A stretch of 64,000 bases of DNA from Acorus gramineus (lineage: Eukaryota; Streptophyta; Magnoliopsida; Acorales; Acoraceae), in assembly GCA_030737835.1 (NCBI GenBank), contig CM060849.1, forward strand, positions 6,683,245 through 6,747,244, read 5' to 3'. Positions 1 through 11,783 of the stretch are shown here, in pieces; positions within the stretch are counted from its first letter, which is position 1; each line of letters starts with the position of its first letter. Below the pieces are notes generated by a model, which had not been told where the DNA came from, did no database searches, and saw nothing but the letters and a program-made list of their open reading frames with translations. A program made the translations under genes and the position numbers.

Positions 1-88
1 TTTCCTAGTTTTTATGTAAATATATTAGGGCCCCAAATCAGAAATTCACGTGGGGGCCCCTCTAAAATCATCAATGCCGGCCCTATAA
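1..88. other. Possible transposon terminus at window edge
   Basis: The first 88 bases are rich in GGGCCCC and GCCGGCCCT blocks and end abruptly in AT-rich DNA. The same style of GGGCCGGCCCT terminus is seen near 60108, so this is probably the end of a related hAT-like element cut by the window edge. The other end is not visible. Confidence 0.3.
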
Positions 89-1763
89 AAAAGGATAGAG
101 TTTATATATAGTGAATTATGTGAGATCACATTGAGTTATATATAGTAGATATATATAGTAGATCAAAAAGAAAAATGTCATGGACAGATTCATGCATTAA
201 CGCATTAACTTTACAGTGACAACATATTTAATTTCTTTTTCAATGTATACACATATTTTCACATATACTCAAAAGTCTCAAATGATCAAATTTAAAAACA
301 TGACTTCTTACATTTTTAAGCCCAGTATATACTAATCCAACCTAGTATATACTTGATTAGAAATAGTATTATTAGGTTAGTACTGCAGAAATGACCAATG
401 ATTTTAATCTAAAAATCTAACTCTACCTATGCTCTATGAGTAGAAGCTTTGGACAAAAAGTACATATAATAACCCATTTTATAGGCTTTACATGCGACCC
501 ATTCAGAAGACATTATATGTTTGCCATTTCTCTATGACAGTTTTAAAGGCTTAGCACATCTATATTAGTACACAGAAGGCCATTTTTTAAGCTTCTCCTT
601 GTCCTGTAAATGAGAGAAAGAACACCTGAAAACCTGGGGACTTGTTGATTCTTTTTCCAACATTTTACATGTATAATGAGAGACAGTGTGTTTGTTGGAT
701 TAACACAATGCAGCCATGTTAGAAAGATTATATGATGCTAAGACCAGATAATAATTAATAATAAAAGTATATTTGGTCTATTGATTTTGCCTCCTAAACA
801 GGGTGCACTGATGAGATTAGTTCATTGTCTTCCAAATAATAATTAAACACAATCATGTCATGCAGACATATCGCTAATTTCCAAAGATAAATTAAGTAAA
901 CATCGATCGGATGTGGACATTAAGCTCGACAATGGGCCTTTTTTTTCATCTAGCTAGAAGAAGATGAACTGACTGGTAAATTAAACTAGCTCTTGATGAT
1001 GATTTCACTTTGTGAAATTGGATAGCAGCAGTTCATGCTTGCAAGATAAATGCACATGATTAGACTTTAATTTGGTTTGCCTAATAAAAACTATACTGGA
1101 ACAGTTAAACACAGTATCATGGCTATAATCAACAGCTCCTCAAAAGCTTGAGAATGACTGGCACACCTCTGTTATTCAATAATATGTCCCCCTTAGAAAT
1201 AACATTTGCATAAAGTTATTAATTCTTTATTATTATAAGAATGACATCTGATAAGTTTTTATAGTGAAGTATACGATAAAAATCTCTACATTAAACAAAT
1301 TATTTCCTCATGTTAGTAAAATAACCTCAACATTATAATATTTGCTCAAGCAATATGGAAAAACAAGAGGAAAAGGAGTCAAAATATTATCAAAGACCAT
1401 CTAATTAACTTGAATGAAGACACAATGTGGTGTAGCACCAGATAAATCAGTTGCAGCAATTATATAAATTTTCATACAAGGTATAAAGACAGTTATTCGA
1501 AAGAATTTTTTTGTGGGACCACGACAAATAGACAGAGATAACCTTTCCAGCTTAATCATAAAATTAGCCATAAGGTTTCCAATATATATATATAAAGCAG
1601 CATTAAAAAAAACGAAAGCGTTGACAAGAAACATAACGATCGATACTGTAACAACTGTGACTTTTATGCCGTAATTAAACTGTTTTGTGGTGTGTCTAAT
1701 ATTCCAAATTTTTATAATTTGGCATGGTTGGAATCCTTGTTTTGTTGGCTTTCCAACACTTTT
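89..1763. other. AT-rich intergenic DNA, nothing recognised
   Basis: No coding region, RNA gene or terminal repeat could be supported here. Short open frames have no recognisable motifs. Confidence 0.6.
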
Positions 1764-1850
1764 TACGGATAATGAATCGGATGAGTATCGATCAAATTAT
1801 AGTCGTTTTTATGTCTTGTGCGCAGCTGGCGTAGGAAAAACTGTCCAGAG
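1764..1850 (+). repeat. 87-bp direct repeat, copy 1 (with 3890-3976)
   Basis: A block starting TACGGAT and ending CTGTCCAGAG recurs about 2.1 kb downstream with only a few differences; both share the stretch GTCGTTTTTATGTCTTGTGC. The second copy abuts the LTR-like unit at 3968-6421, so both may be U3-type sequence of that family. The 1851-2200 stretch that follows is AT-rich with several 'aagtccct' motifs and no gene. Confidence 0.7.
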
Positions 1851-2209
1851 TGTAGTGTGTGTGTAGGTGCCAAGGGGATTATTGTATTTATATATAGGGT
1901 TAAAGACATCTAAGTCCCTACAAACATGAGAAAACTCATATAAGTCCCTATTAAAATTGGGACAGACGTACAAGTCCCTGAAAACTCAAAAAAACCCAAT
2001 TATCATCCTTGAGTTAAATTTCCATCCAAACTTAACGGAATATTCTCAGAATATTCCAACACATATTAATTGTATTGACATTGAAGTCCTTATAAACAGT
2101 CATAAAGACAATCAACATTTGTATCATTATCAATGGTTCTTACAAATTAGGCTGGATATATAATATGTCCATTTTATTAATCAAAATGTATTAAAGAGGA
2201 TTTTTTTTT

Positions 2210-3073
2210 GGAAAAAAATGATCTAGCTCCCTGAAAATTTATGAAAATCAGAAAAAATCCCTGTAAAATTGGTAAATTCCTTCAGGTTCTTGTTTTATTA
2301 GATAATATTTATTTTAGTACTTATAATTAATCAGATGTGTGGTTAACCCTAATCATGCATAGTAAATTACTGTTATACCCTTTTAAAATTTATTTTCTTT
2401 GTTAGAAAAAATTGATATAACTCCCTGAAAACTTATGAAAATCGAAAAAAGTCCATGTGAAATTTAAAAATCGTCTTAACTCTCTGAAATCTTCTAAAAA
2501 TCATAAAAAAATCCATGTGATTATCTAAAAATATATACTGATTTATTTAAATTTTATTAAAAAAACTATAGTTTTATAGTCAATGTGTTATGCTTTTTAT
2601 TGCTAGTAATTTTGAGTTAAAAATGTATTATAGAATTTTGATTTGGTTTTTAAATTGTTTTCTCTAATGATTTTATAATAGAGTTAATGAAAATGTATGT
2701 TTTTTTTGTTCAGTTTCTGTACTGAGATTGAGGAGGGAAAAATGTTGAAAATTGACTCAATTTTGTAGATCAATTGAGGTTCGACAGATATTTTTTTTTT
2801 ACAGATGAGGATGACATTTCAGGACATGAGGATGTTGAAAAATGACTGGGGTATTTTTGTCTCACAAAAGAACTAAATCTGATTTTATAAAGTTTGTAGG
2901 AACTGAATCCAATTTTAATAAGTTTCGGAGGACTTATTTCAATATACTCTTGACCGAATGAATAAATTCGTTAACCATATATACGCTTTATGGGGATCTA
3001 GGATGATTTTCTGATTTTAGAGAGACTTTTTGTGATTTCAAAAAGATTTTAGGGAGTTAAGAAGATTTTTTCC
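2210..3073 (+). mobile_element. Mutator-type non-autonomous element (MITE), copy 1
   Basis: The 864-bp element begins GGAAAAAAT and ends ATTTTTTCC. Its termini are imperfect inverted repeats of about 50 bp, with a 'ctccctgaaaa' block matched by 'ttttagggag' at the other end, and related sub-repeats inside. It is flanked by T9 on both sides, the size expected for a MULE target duplication but uninformative because it is a homopolymer. It has no coding capacity. A second copy lies in opposite orientation at 12112-12967. Confidence 0.75.
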
Positions 3074-3082
3074 TTTTTTTTT

Positions 3083-3889
3083 TTCAAATAAAATATCTCC
3101 CTAGTATATTTGGGGTCATCTTTTATCATAAACGTCCAAATCGCACCCCCAGTTCATAGACCCCATTAAAGACTTATATTAGTCTTAAATTAAATGCCAT
3201 GAATATGTATACCTAGGCTGTTTAGAGTTGTACATGCAGTTGGTCATACCTTCCCTAATTAAGTTTGATTTAGGGGGAATAAGAGACTATACAATGTATG
3301 TCAAGAGTTACTATGATTATTGTTATTTAAAATAAGAGAACACAATGCATGTCAAAGAACCTATCAGTCCATTATCATATTTATTTTATGCATGGTCCCC
3401 AATTTCGAAATTCTGCCATGCAAGGCGGCTTATTTTCATTAACTAGTACCTAGATTGATTAATGTAATTAAGTTTTGATATTGCATCAATTATTCATTTC
3501 AGTATTCTGGTATCTACCAACAGATAAAGAGGGGATAATCAATGAAATAGGGCGAGACCATAATTTTTTTTATTTTATTTTTTGTTAGAAAATATGACAA
3601 TTCATTACATGGATCACTAAATGGGCAGTCCATGAATTATCTGTAAATAGTAAAGTTGTAAAAACATAAAATTTGTTGAATTTTTTTTCTCTCTACTATT
3701 AAAGCTATTGGGCATGAACTCACCAAAAAAAAAAACAGCATTGGACATGACAGATATGACTCCATTACACCAAATGTATTACTCATCAAATATATATGGA
3801 TCATATACTTTAATATCTATATCCACTCCTAAATCGGTATACAAATAATGATCAAGGCTACTAATGGAAACTAAGTATTTGGTGTTATA
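3083..3889. other. AT-rich spacer, nothing recognised
   Basis: No gene or defined element is supported between the MITE and the second copy of the 87-bp repeat. Confidence 0.5.
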
Positions 3890-3976
3890 TACGGATCATA
3901 AATTGGATGAGTATCGATCAAGTTATAGTCGTTTTTATGTCTTGTGCGCTGTTGGCCTAGGAAAAACTGTCCAGAG
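3890..3976 (+). repeat. 87-bp direct repeat, copy 2
   Basis: Near-identical to 1764-1850. It runs into the short tandem units containing the palindrome GGCTACTTGAAAGTAGCC. Confidence 0.7.
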
Positions 3977-6421
3977 GTGGTTACTTGAAAGTAGTCATCC
4001 TTGTCCAGAGGTGGCTACTTGAAAGTAGCCGTCTCTCCTCTGACGGCTCATTTTAAGTAGCCGTCAGACACCTGCGCGCAGAAGTGTAGAAATTAAGGGG
4101 TTTGATAGAACTGTCAAATAGATTTGATTATTTTCTTGGGGGGCAAATCATGCACGTGTTTTTCCCTATAAATACCCAACTTTAGATGCCCTAGGACCCC
4201 ATTTGAAACCTAATTCGAGTCCTCTCTCTCTCTCTTATTTTATCAAACGCTAAAAGGGTTTTTTTGGGTGATTTTTTAAAGGAAATCCTTTGAGGATTAA
4301 GGCGGGTCCCTCTACTTCATTTTTTTTTATGATAATTAATATTTTAATTGCTACTAATCACCAATGATGGGTTCATCCCGAGGTGATTCGGATTCACATG
4401 GTTTTATTGGTTTTCCTTCTTTTTAATTTCATGGTTTCTATGTGATATTGATTTATTTTGGATCTTTATGTTATGTTAATCCATTGATGACGTTTTTAAG
4501 ATGTTTTTACAAGATTACACACTGTTTTGGATTATTTATACATGGATCATGGTTAGAGTTATTTTTTTAAAGGTAGAAAGCATGTTTTGAGTACCACCTT
4601 GCATGAACCCGAACCTCATATGTTTTCATCGCTATTTTGATGAGTTTTTTTCATAGATCCTTGTTATTTATTTGTATACATATTAGATCGGTGGTTTTCA
4701 AGATTTTTTGGATGGATTATGTAAGCTTTTGATGCACAATTCATGACCTTGCATGGATCTAGGGTTAGGAAGACATGATCTTCATATTGGATTTATTTAT
4801 ATCATAGATCTTGCTATCGTTATGATGTTTTCTGGTTTACATATTCAGATTTCATGATTTATGATTCGAGTTTTGTTGATTAAATCGATATTTGAATAGA
4901 AATCATACCTAGCTCTACACAAACTCCACATGCATGATAGAAACATGTCTTAGGACACTTTATCATAATTTAATCTACTATGATATAATATGGTAATACT
5001 ACTTTGAGATATGAAAGTATATGGTGTTAATATCACCATTTTTCAAATTGTTTTATAGAGATTTCATCGTTTTTCGATATTTTGATTTTTCATCGAATCG
5101 ATCATTTAGGGGATCAAACTTAAATGTTTTTAACGTGTTTTTATTTGTATTTCTTTATGAGAGAGAGTAGGTATGGATTTTTGGATGTTTGGGTGGGAAG
5201 CCGGGGTCATTAGGGGCATATTTGATGTTTTGGGTATGTCGAAGGCTACTTGAAAGTAGCCGTCGGAGGCTTGGCGGCTGGGTTTGAGTAGCCGTCGGAG
5301 TCCAGTCTTTTTGGTGATCTCTGATTTTATCTAATTAGTATGTTCCGATTCTGATCTGGTTCATTGGTATGAATACCCTCAGGAGCAGTAGACTCTCGTT
5401 AGCTTACTTGTTAGTCCGGTAGTCTTGCGTAGAACCGGAGGTGAGTGGATGTTTCTATCTGTTTTGAAACCATAATATATGTATACCTATTGGCATCATA
5501 AATATTTTCTGATATAGAAATCTATTATATATGAGACATATGAGCATGTCATATCATATAGGTTGATATTTTTATTTATGTATTACAGGTGTTGAATTTA
5601 TGGAATTTATGAAACTGTTGCATGTATTATATTTGGAAATAAAATAAGTGGTTTGATCATGCATGCATCATATTGCCTAGGTGGCGCAGCCTAGGTGGCT
5701 CAGTCTAGGTGAGTGCGGTTCAAAAGGGAATCAAGTCTATGTGATTACGTCTATGTGATTATATGTAGATGACACGATTTTCAAATGAAAATTCTTGTGG
5801 CTAGGTACCTTGAAAGATGGGCATGCGTGTCCGTTGCATTCCTACGCATCATATGGTTGAAAAGATTCTTCATGAGATTTGCATTCTTCAAATGAGAATT
5901 TCTATTATGCTATTATATATTTGGAATAACGTTTTAAGATTTATTGTTATGAAATTATTTCTTATGTTATCTTTATAAACTCTTTATTTCAAAGTATATT
6001 ATTAATGGGACACCAGTGTTCATTCATTGAGCGCGTGGTAGCTCATCCCTCTCTATTTCCCAACCTTTCAGAGTAGCAGTTGACGGTCGTCGTTTCCATT
6101 AAGGCGTTGGAGATCGAAGCTTCGCATCGTAGGTGTTTGAGATAAGTCTTTTATTCAGCATGTAGTTTCCTTAGTCCTTCAAGCAAAAACAAAGGGTTAT
6201 TATGTTTAAAATTTTTATGTGGTTATTTCATCCGCGTTTAGGATAAATTATGTTTAGATCATAGCTATGCTTTACGATTGGAATGATTGAATAAAATGTT
6301 AGATGTTTTGTTTAAAGAAAAAAAAATGTTTTCGATCGGAAGCTCCGTTTATTTATTGTGGATTCATGGTAGCGAACCAAATTCAACGCTTCAAAATAGA
6401 GTAATGAATTCGGGGCGTTAC
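3968..6421 (+). mobile_element. LTR-like unit ending GGGGCGTTACA (probable solo LTR)
   Basis: The unit has an upstream TATA box, a CT-rich stretch typical of a transcription start, no coding capacity, an exon-like 'ccggaggtgagtgg' motif near 5445, a block resembling 'cattgagcgcgtggtagctca' near 6028, and a sharp end GGGGCGTTACA at 6421. The LTRs at 43977-49911 and 28092-31292 share this plan ('cactgagcgtgtggctcacccctcgca'). The family is probably Ty3/Gypsy, by inference. The 5' boundary (TGTCC at 3968) is a guess and no clean target duplication was found. Confidence 0.5.
4167..4174 (+). promoter_or_regulatory. TATA box of the LTR-like unit
   Basis: TATAAATA in a locally GC-richer context, followed about 40-70 bp later by a CT-microsatellite, as in many plant LTR promoters. 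Confidence 0.5.
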
Positions 6422-7558
6422 AAGTGCTGCCATCAATTTGAGTAGGCTTTGTTTCATTTCAATCTGGTGAAAAAGTCCATCTAAGCCACTATCTAATCCT
6501 TCATTTGAATATTTAGGCAATTGAAATGATGACTAGATATACCTCATAGGGTTGGTAAGATAGCACTTACTGATAATTTAATTATATATCCTAAAGTACC
6601 TCCATGACTTATCCACAAATGAGCACCAAATGGAGGTACAACTTTGAATTTGATGGTAAATATACCAATGGCTCTATTAGTACTTTGCTGACAGTGGCTC
6701 ATTTTCAATCAATACGACATGTTAGCATTGACTTATCATGCTCAAATATGCTTCAATAATCATGTATCAAATGATTCCATGACTTTTTTAAAAAATCCCG
6801 ATTTCACAAAAGAGGTGTTTTTCCCCCACACCACAAGGAACTCTAATCAAATACACAACCACTTCTCATGGACTGCAAGCAACTAAAATACACAATCAAG
6901 AGTCTAGAAAGGCATAATGTTATGACCAATATAATTCCAAACAAGAGGTTAGTGCAAGTATTGTGGATGATGCAAGGAAGCCACTCTAGTATGAAGAGTA
7001 CTTGTTCATTTCCATCATCTCTAGATATTCTGAAAAGAAGACAAGTCATGTTAAATGTTCACCCTTTTTTTAACATGAATCTTCTTTTCATGAGAAGCAT
7101 CAAATAAAGACCCCAATCTCTTTCACTGCTGTTAGTTGGGCTGTCATCTTCAATGTAGAAAACTTGGGGATGTCATAAATCACATGACATACAGGTCAAA
7201 TCAGCTGTTGTTCATTTCACTATCTAACAATTCATAATATATGATGTCTAACTGGACTTCAATAAGTTTCTCTGATCATGTGATTAAACATTTTCATCAA
7301 CACGATGCACAGTTAAAATTGATTTCTGTTATGGCAAAAGCATTCATATATCCTTGCAAGTACAAAACAAGGAAGCATTAAGAACTGCGTGAGAAGCAGA
7401 AAGGGACAACAGAGCATATTCTTTTAATAAAACTGGCAGGGCAGCAACAAAAAGCAAGTGTTGTGTCCAACATAATAAGAGGTTTTGACAGCACACAACA
7501 CTACCATGAATGATACATGATACATTCATCAACTGCCTCCACGCACCACAATATCACG
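6422..7558. other. Intergenic region 3' of the bHLH gene
   Basis: No recognisable gene or element. The part next to 7759 is probably the 3' UTR of the minus-strand bHLH gene; its polyadenylation site could not be placed. Confidence 0.4.
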
Positions 7559-7758
7559 TTACATAGCACAACATGAAAAGGTCTAGAGTGGGGATAACCC
7601 CCACCCCATCCGATAGTGCAAAAAACACAAACTCATCATCTTCAGCTTAGACAATAATAAACTAATACTACATGAAGTAATTCATGCAAACTGACCCATA
7701 CTTGTTGTTTCTTCTTTGGCAAATACTGGCCATGCCTTCATATTAGTTGAAGTGCCAT

Positions 7759-8538
7759 TCAGTTGTTGAAGTTGCCTGTACCAAGCTTCTTCACTTCCAC
7801 TTTGAGAGATTTCAAGTACCGCACAGCCTCATCAAGGATGGCTGGAGTATCCATTTGTTCTCCGCCAGGTACGATCCCCCTCAGTGCATGAACCATCTTT
7901 TTCATCCTCTCCCTCTTCCTCTCGCTGCCTCTGTTGCCGTTGGTGCTACTGGAGGATGACCTAGGGTTCGACAACAGTCTTTGCTTTTCTGATTTAGATT
8001 TCGACTTGCATTTGGAATTTGATTCATCGGTCGAATATGTATCAGGAGAGCTTCCCATATTATAACCAGGCGTCCGACCAGTGCTGAGTATGTCATCATC
8101 ATCTTCATCTTCATCCTCATCTTCGATGCTAAGTAATGCATCAATGTCCTCTGGGTCCTCTATTTCCTTAATTGATGATGAACCGTACTCCTTGTCTTTG
8201 TCCCGACCTCTGCCACTCTCTAGGGAAAAATTTTCACAAAAACCAAAGGACGGGGAACCATTGAATTTCTGAGCAAAAGCTGGGTGGAACATAACCCGGT
8301 TCCCATCATCAGCCTGGTCAAAAATGATGAAATTCTTGGGGCAAACCTCAGAAGCTTGAAAATTAACACCACTTAAGAAGTCCATGTGCTCCATGCCAGC
8401 TGGGGCTGCAATAGCAGTAGGTGGAAGGGAAGTGTTATAATTGTAACCTCCTCCCGTAGGGGCATTATAGCCACCACCAGCTCCATAGGCATGAGAAGAG
8501 CCAGCCTCACCGTAATAGAAACCTGGGTCTCTTTGCAT
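7759..8538 (-). CDS. SAC51-like: SAC51-like bHLH transcription factor (bHLH143/bHLH145 type)
   Basis: Encodes 259 residues in one exon. From the N-terminus: a Gly/Tyr/Ala-rich segment, the family block CPKNFIIFDQ (about 66-75), an acidic run of Glu/Asp (about 139-149), a Ser/Lys-rich linker, and an atypical C-terminal bHLH (about 200-259) with the motifs RKRERMKKMVHALRGIVPGG and DTPAILDEAVRYLKSLK. The family lacks a canonical DNA-binding basic region. In Arabidopsis, SAC51 acts in thermospermine-dependent control of xylem differentiation and is regulated mainly at translation through upstream ORFs. I chose the ATG at 8538: an in-frame stop lies about 70 bp upstream, and extension to 8574 would need a GTG start. 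The N-terminus is therefore shorter than in Arabidopsis SAC51. The conserved uORF lies just upstream. The family call is very secure; the exact orthologue is not. Confidence 0.95.
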   Translation of the reverse strand: MQRDPGFYYGEAGSSHAYGAGGGYNAPTGGGYNYNTSLPPTAIAAPAGMEHMDFLSGVNFQASEVCPKNFIIFDQADDGNRVMFHPAFAQKFNGSPSFGFCENFSLESGRGRDKDKEYGSSSIKEIEDPEDIDALLSIEDEDEDEDDDDILSTGRTPGYNMGSSPDTYSTDESNSKCKSKSKSEKQRLLSNPRSSSSSTNGNRGSERKRERMKKMVHALRGIVPGGEQMDTPAILDEAVRYLKSLKVEVKKLGTGNFNN

Positions 8539-8745
8539 AGGGCCTGATGAGAAGCAAACGTGCACTTTTTGCACCTTTTTTCCCGTTGTTGGCTGTTGTC
8601 TCTTTAGTCACACTTTCTAACAAATTTGTGCTATTGAATGACACGGAACCTTATCTAGAGATTGTGATCATCTTTGTCATTCATTACTTTTAATTTGTTG
8701 AACCAATAAAACGTAGTAAGAAAAGTGATTCTTGATTATGAAACT

Positions 8746-9565
8746 CTACGTGACAGGCTTGAGCAGCTGGCGAAAATACTCGGCCTGTAATAGTAAGGGA
8801 GATGAGGTCAGTAAAACACACAGAACTATAACAGAAGAATCCTTCAAATAAAATGCATACGCAACAAGCACACTACAACAGAACAATGAACTATAGGTTT
8901 AAGACCTAAAACCCCATATGCACACTATATCCGCATTCTGGTTTGTACTCGAAGTACAAATGCCAGCGTCCAGCATTGTGCATAACATTCAGAAGATAAA
9001 GCAAATAAAATTTCAGGAAAAGCATTAAAATATCAACCAAATTCATTTGAAGTTTGAATAGAGACCAAATAATATTAAATCTCATATACCAATGAGAAAA
9101 TACAAAGAGTAATTCCGTCACCCAAAAACAACCATCAAATCCTCTTTCTGAAAATGTAATTATGACTCAATGTGTATCTTTTTTTTTTGGAGAAAGGATA
9201 AGAGACTTGTAAGTTATCAGTTTCTTTGTCCTGTTCACGTGAGGATGAAACAACATACAGTGACACAATGATATGTAAAATCTCTGATATAATAGGAATG
9301 TAAAATGTCCACATTTTACCACAACTTGTATGTGCAAAAAGGAAAAAGAAAAGCATGAAACTCAGGAATTCATCTAATCATGTCAAACCATAAAAAATTA
9401 AACAGCTCAATTGTAATCAGTTTCTATGCACTTAAAATATCTGGATTGTTTTACCTGACAGATTTGCATCAATTGGTAGTATGTGATGATTCTAACATTC
9501 ATTGTGATCTCCCCAACTTCTTTCACTGCTTGATACCTCTTCAAATTGACTGCAATAAACATCAT
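8746..9565 (-). CDS. Conserved SAC51-family upstream ORF (CPuORF), split by an intron
   Basis: A 49-residue peptide is encoded in two exons in the leader of the bHLH gene: 9565-9455 (37 codons, start ATG ATG directly after an in-frame TAG) and 8784-8746 (12 codons plus stop). The 670-bp intron has donor CAG/GTAAAA and acceptor TATTACAG. The C-terminal AEYFRQLLKPVT matches the invariant end of the SAC51 conserved uORF as I remember it. Exon 1 aligns more loosely, with VRII...YYQLMQICQ in place of VRVI...CFQPLQDCQ. In Arabidopsis this uORF represses main-ORF translation and thermospermine relieves the repression. The stop is about 208 nt before the main ATG. Only splicing joins the two halves. 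Confidence 0.9.
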
Positions 9566-10617
9566 CTATCCTCCAAATCCACAATAAACTAATAAAACAA
9601 ACAGAAGCCCCTCCAACAACACAAAGCTACCTTACCTGTGCCATCACAACAAGCACAAGAACAGGGTTGAATATAAAAGGTAATCAGATTTATAATTTTT
9701 TGCAGATCAACAAAAAAAACCCATATAAATATATAATACATAACTATGTTCTACAGGCATCAATAAATCTAACAAGTTAATTTGATTATAAATATATATT
9801 TATATATAAAAAAAAAAAAACCTATTGAGCAAAAGTAACCAACAAATAAAAGGAAATCAAGCCTTACAGAATAAATCGGATGAACACCACAAAGAAAGCA
9901 CACTTCTTGCTGTAAATAACAAAAGATGAAGATGTCCACGGCATGCTGTTGAGATTTATCTCTTGACTGCATTACAAAAAAATGTAAATCTATGAGTAAA
10001 AGCTTCAACAAATTTCATATAAACACACCCATTGGGAGGGTTAAAAAAAAAGAGGTCTCCCCAGATACCTCCTATAAAGACTCTTAAGCATAATAAGCAA
10101 CTCTGGGAATCCTAAGACAATCATATCAATGGTTAAAATCAAAAGATCCCAATAGAAAGATGCCCAACAAGACAAGCATTTGATGATCATATCCATATGA
10201 AATTCAAAAAATCACCAGGATACTGAACAAATCCATTGCTACACAATATAAACTTTACCAACCAAAACACATATCTCACCAAAATTCACGATCTCAAACA
10301 TCATGCACTTTGATCCATTTCAATTTCATCACAATTCAAGGCATGAAGGAAAACCAGCACTCATTTCTCGTACTTAAACATGTGATTATATGATCCAGTT
10401 CCAAAAACAGAACCACATAATGGAAAGAAACACACATCACAATTAAAATATGCACAAAAAACACAAAAAGAAGCCTTTTTGTTTCCACCAAACTACACAA
10501 ATTCGAAACAAACAAAAACCACCCATCTCAAAATCAACAAATTACACATGCATATAAACCCTAAACTCATTTAATACAAACGACAATTGCATTGTGACAA
10601 TCAAAACAAACAAAAAG

Positions 10618-10635
10618 CCCCCCCCCCCCCCCCCC
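10618..10635. repeat. Poly(C) tract
   Basis: Eighteen consecutive C in the leader/intron region of the bHLH gene; length is likely to vary or to be miscalled. Confidence 0.9.
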
Positions 10636-11783
10636 AAACCCCCTCCACAGATCTGAACAGATCATATCATCAATTCAAAAACCGAAATAGAATCAGATAA
10701 CCCAAAAACCTACAAAACGGGTATCAGATCACCAATTCAAGATCAACAACAGATCGTAAACAAATCACCAGAACCTTGTGTGCGTATTTATATTTGTAGA
10801 TCTTCAAATCTGAAAAAATGGAGACCTTTTTTTTTGTTCCCGCAATCCGAAAAAAAATAAATCGATCGATCGAATCGAAAGTGCAATCGAAGCGAGTGTT
10901 TTGTTTTGAAAAACGCATGAAATGTTGTCGTTGGAGGGTCCAGCGGTCGTGATTCGGTGACAGGATTTCCTTTGTCGGGGTTGGAGGGTTTGATTAAACG
11001 TGTTAGCAAGGAGTTCGTGATCGGACGGTGGAGGTGATGCGCGTGCGGGGAAAAGCGTGAAGGGGGGTTGCTTATGGTGTCCCCGAGCGTGGAAAGGTCC
11101 ACCGAATCGACGTAGATGGTGGATTGGTGGGAGGTGGGGCCCGCGGCTTCGGTTGTTCCTCTGTCATCCGACCGCGCATGCTCCCTCTCTCTCTTCACTC
11201 TGTTTTTTTTTTATTATTTCTTTCTTTTGTTGCTTTGTGGTGTGGTTTGGGTTTGTGGTTCTTCTCTTTTCTTTTTCTTTTTTTTTAATAATTTGAAATC
11301 TGAGTCTTTATTATTTATTTATATATATATATAATATGTAATGAATGAATATGAGAAAATAAATTAAAAAAAGTCACAACATTAATGTGAAAAAGAAAAG
11401 AAAATGAGTGGTCATAATGGAAAAGATGATGGCACGCGCATGTGGGAACGTGTGAGGGCCTCGTGTCGAGAGCACGTGACATGGTTTTTGAGTGGAGATT
11501 TTATTAGACATGGACGCGTGCTTACAATCCAACACTCTTTTGAAGGTACTTTGAACCTGAAAATGAGCTGGATTTTGTAAGAATTTAGAATGGACAGTAT
11601 AAAGTTAAAAAAAGAATTATAAGCACTTCTGCATCTAAAATACAAATATCTACTCAAGTATATTTGTGTAATTTTTTTTTAAAAAATAAAAGATTAATAT
11701 ACGAAAATTAAATTTTTTTTCTATTTTATTTTTATAAATATACACTAGCATATCGACACTATATATTTCAATAGTATATATTT

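Larger units (their letters stand above)
8539..11200 (-). other. 5' leader and upstream introns of the SAC51-like gene
   Basis: The main ORF is preceded by a long leader, as in the family. The conserved uORF lies at 9565-8746. A second good donor-like site (CACAG/GTAAGG) is at about 9634. The GC-richer stretch 10770-11200 is the best candidate for the first exon, possibly ending at a CTG/GTGATT donor near 10755. A TA-rich block at 11310-11335 could hold the TATA box. The transcription start and upstream exon limits are inferred, not seen. Confidence 0.5.

Noticed and set aside
3979-5292. Spaced palindromes as a CRISPR-like array
   Set aside because: Spacing is irregular, there are no uniform spacers and the host is a plant.
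6868-7107. Open frames on both strands near 6.9-7.1 kb
   Set aside because: They mirror each other on opposite strands and carry no recognisable motif or codon pattern.
8539-8574. N-terminal extension of the bHLH protein to 8574
   Set aside because: It would need a GTG start and ends at an in-frame stop just upstream; the ATG at 8538 is the first proper start.
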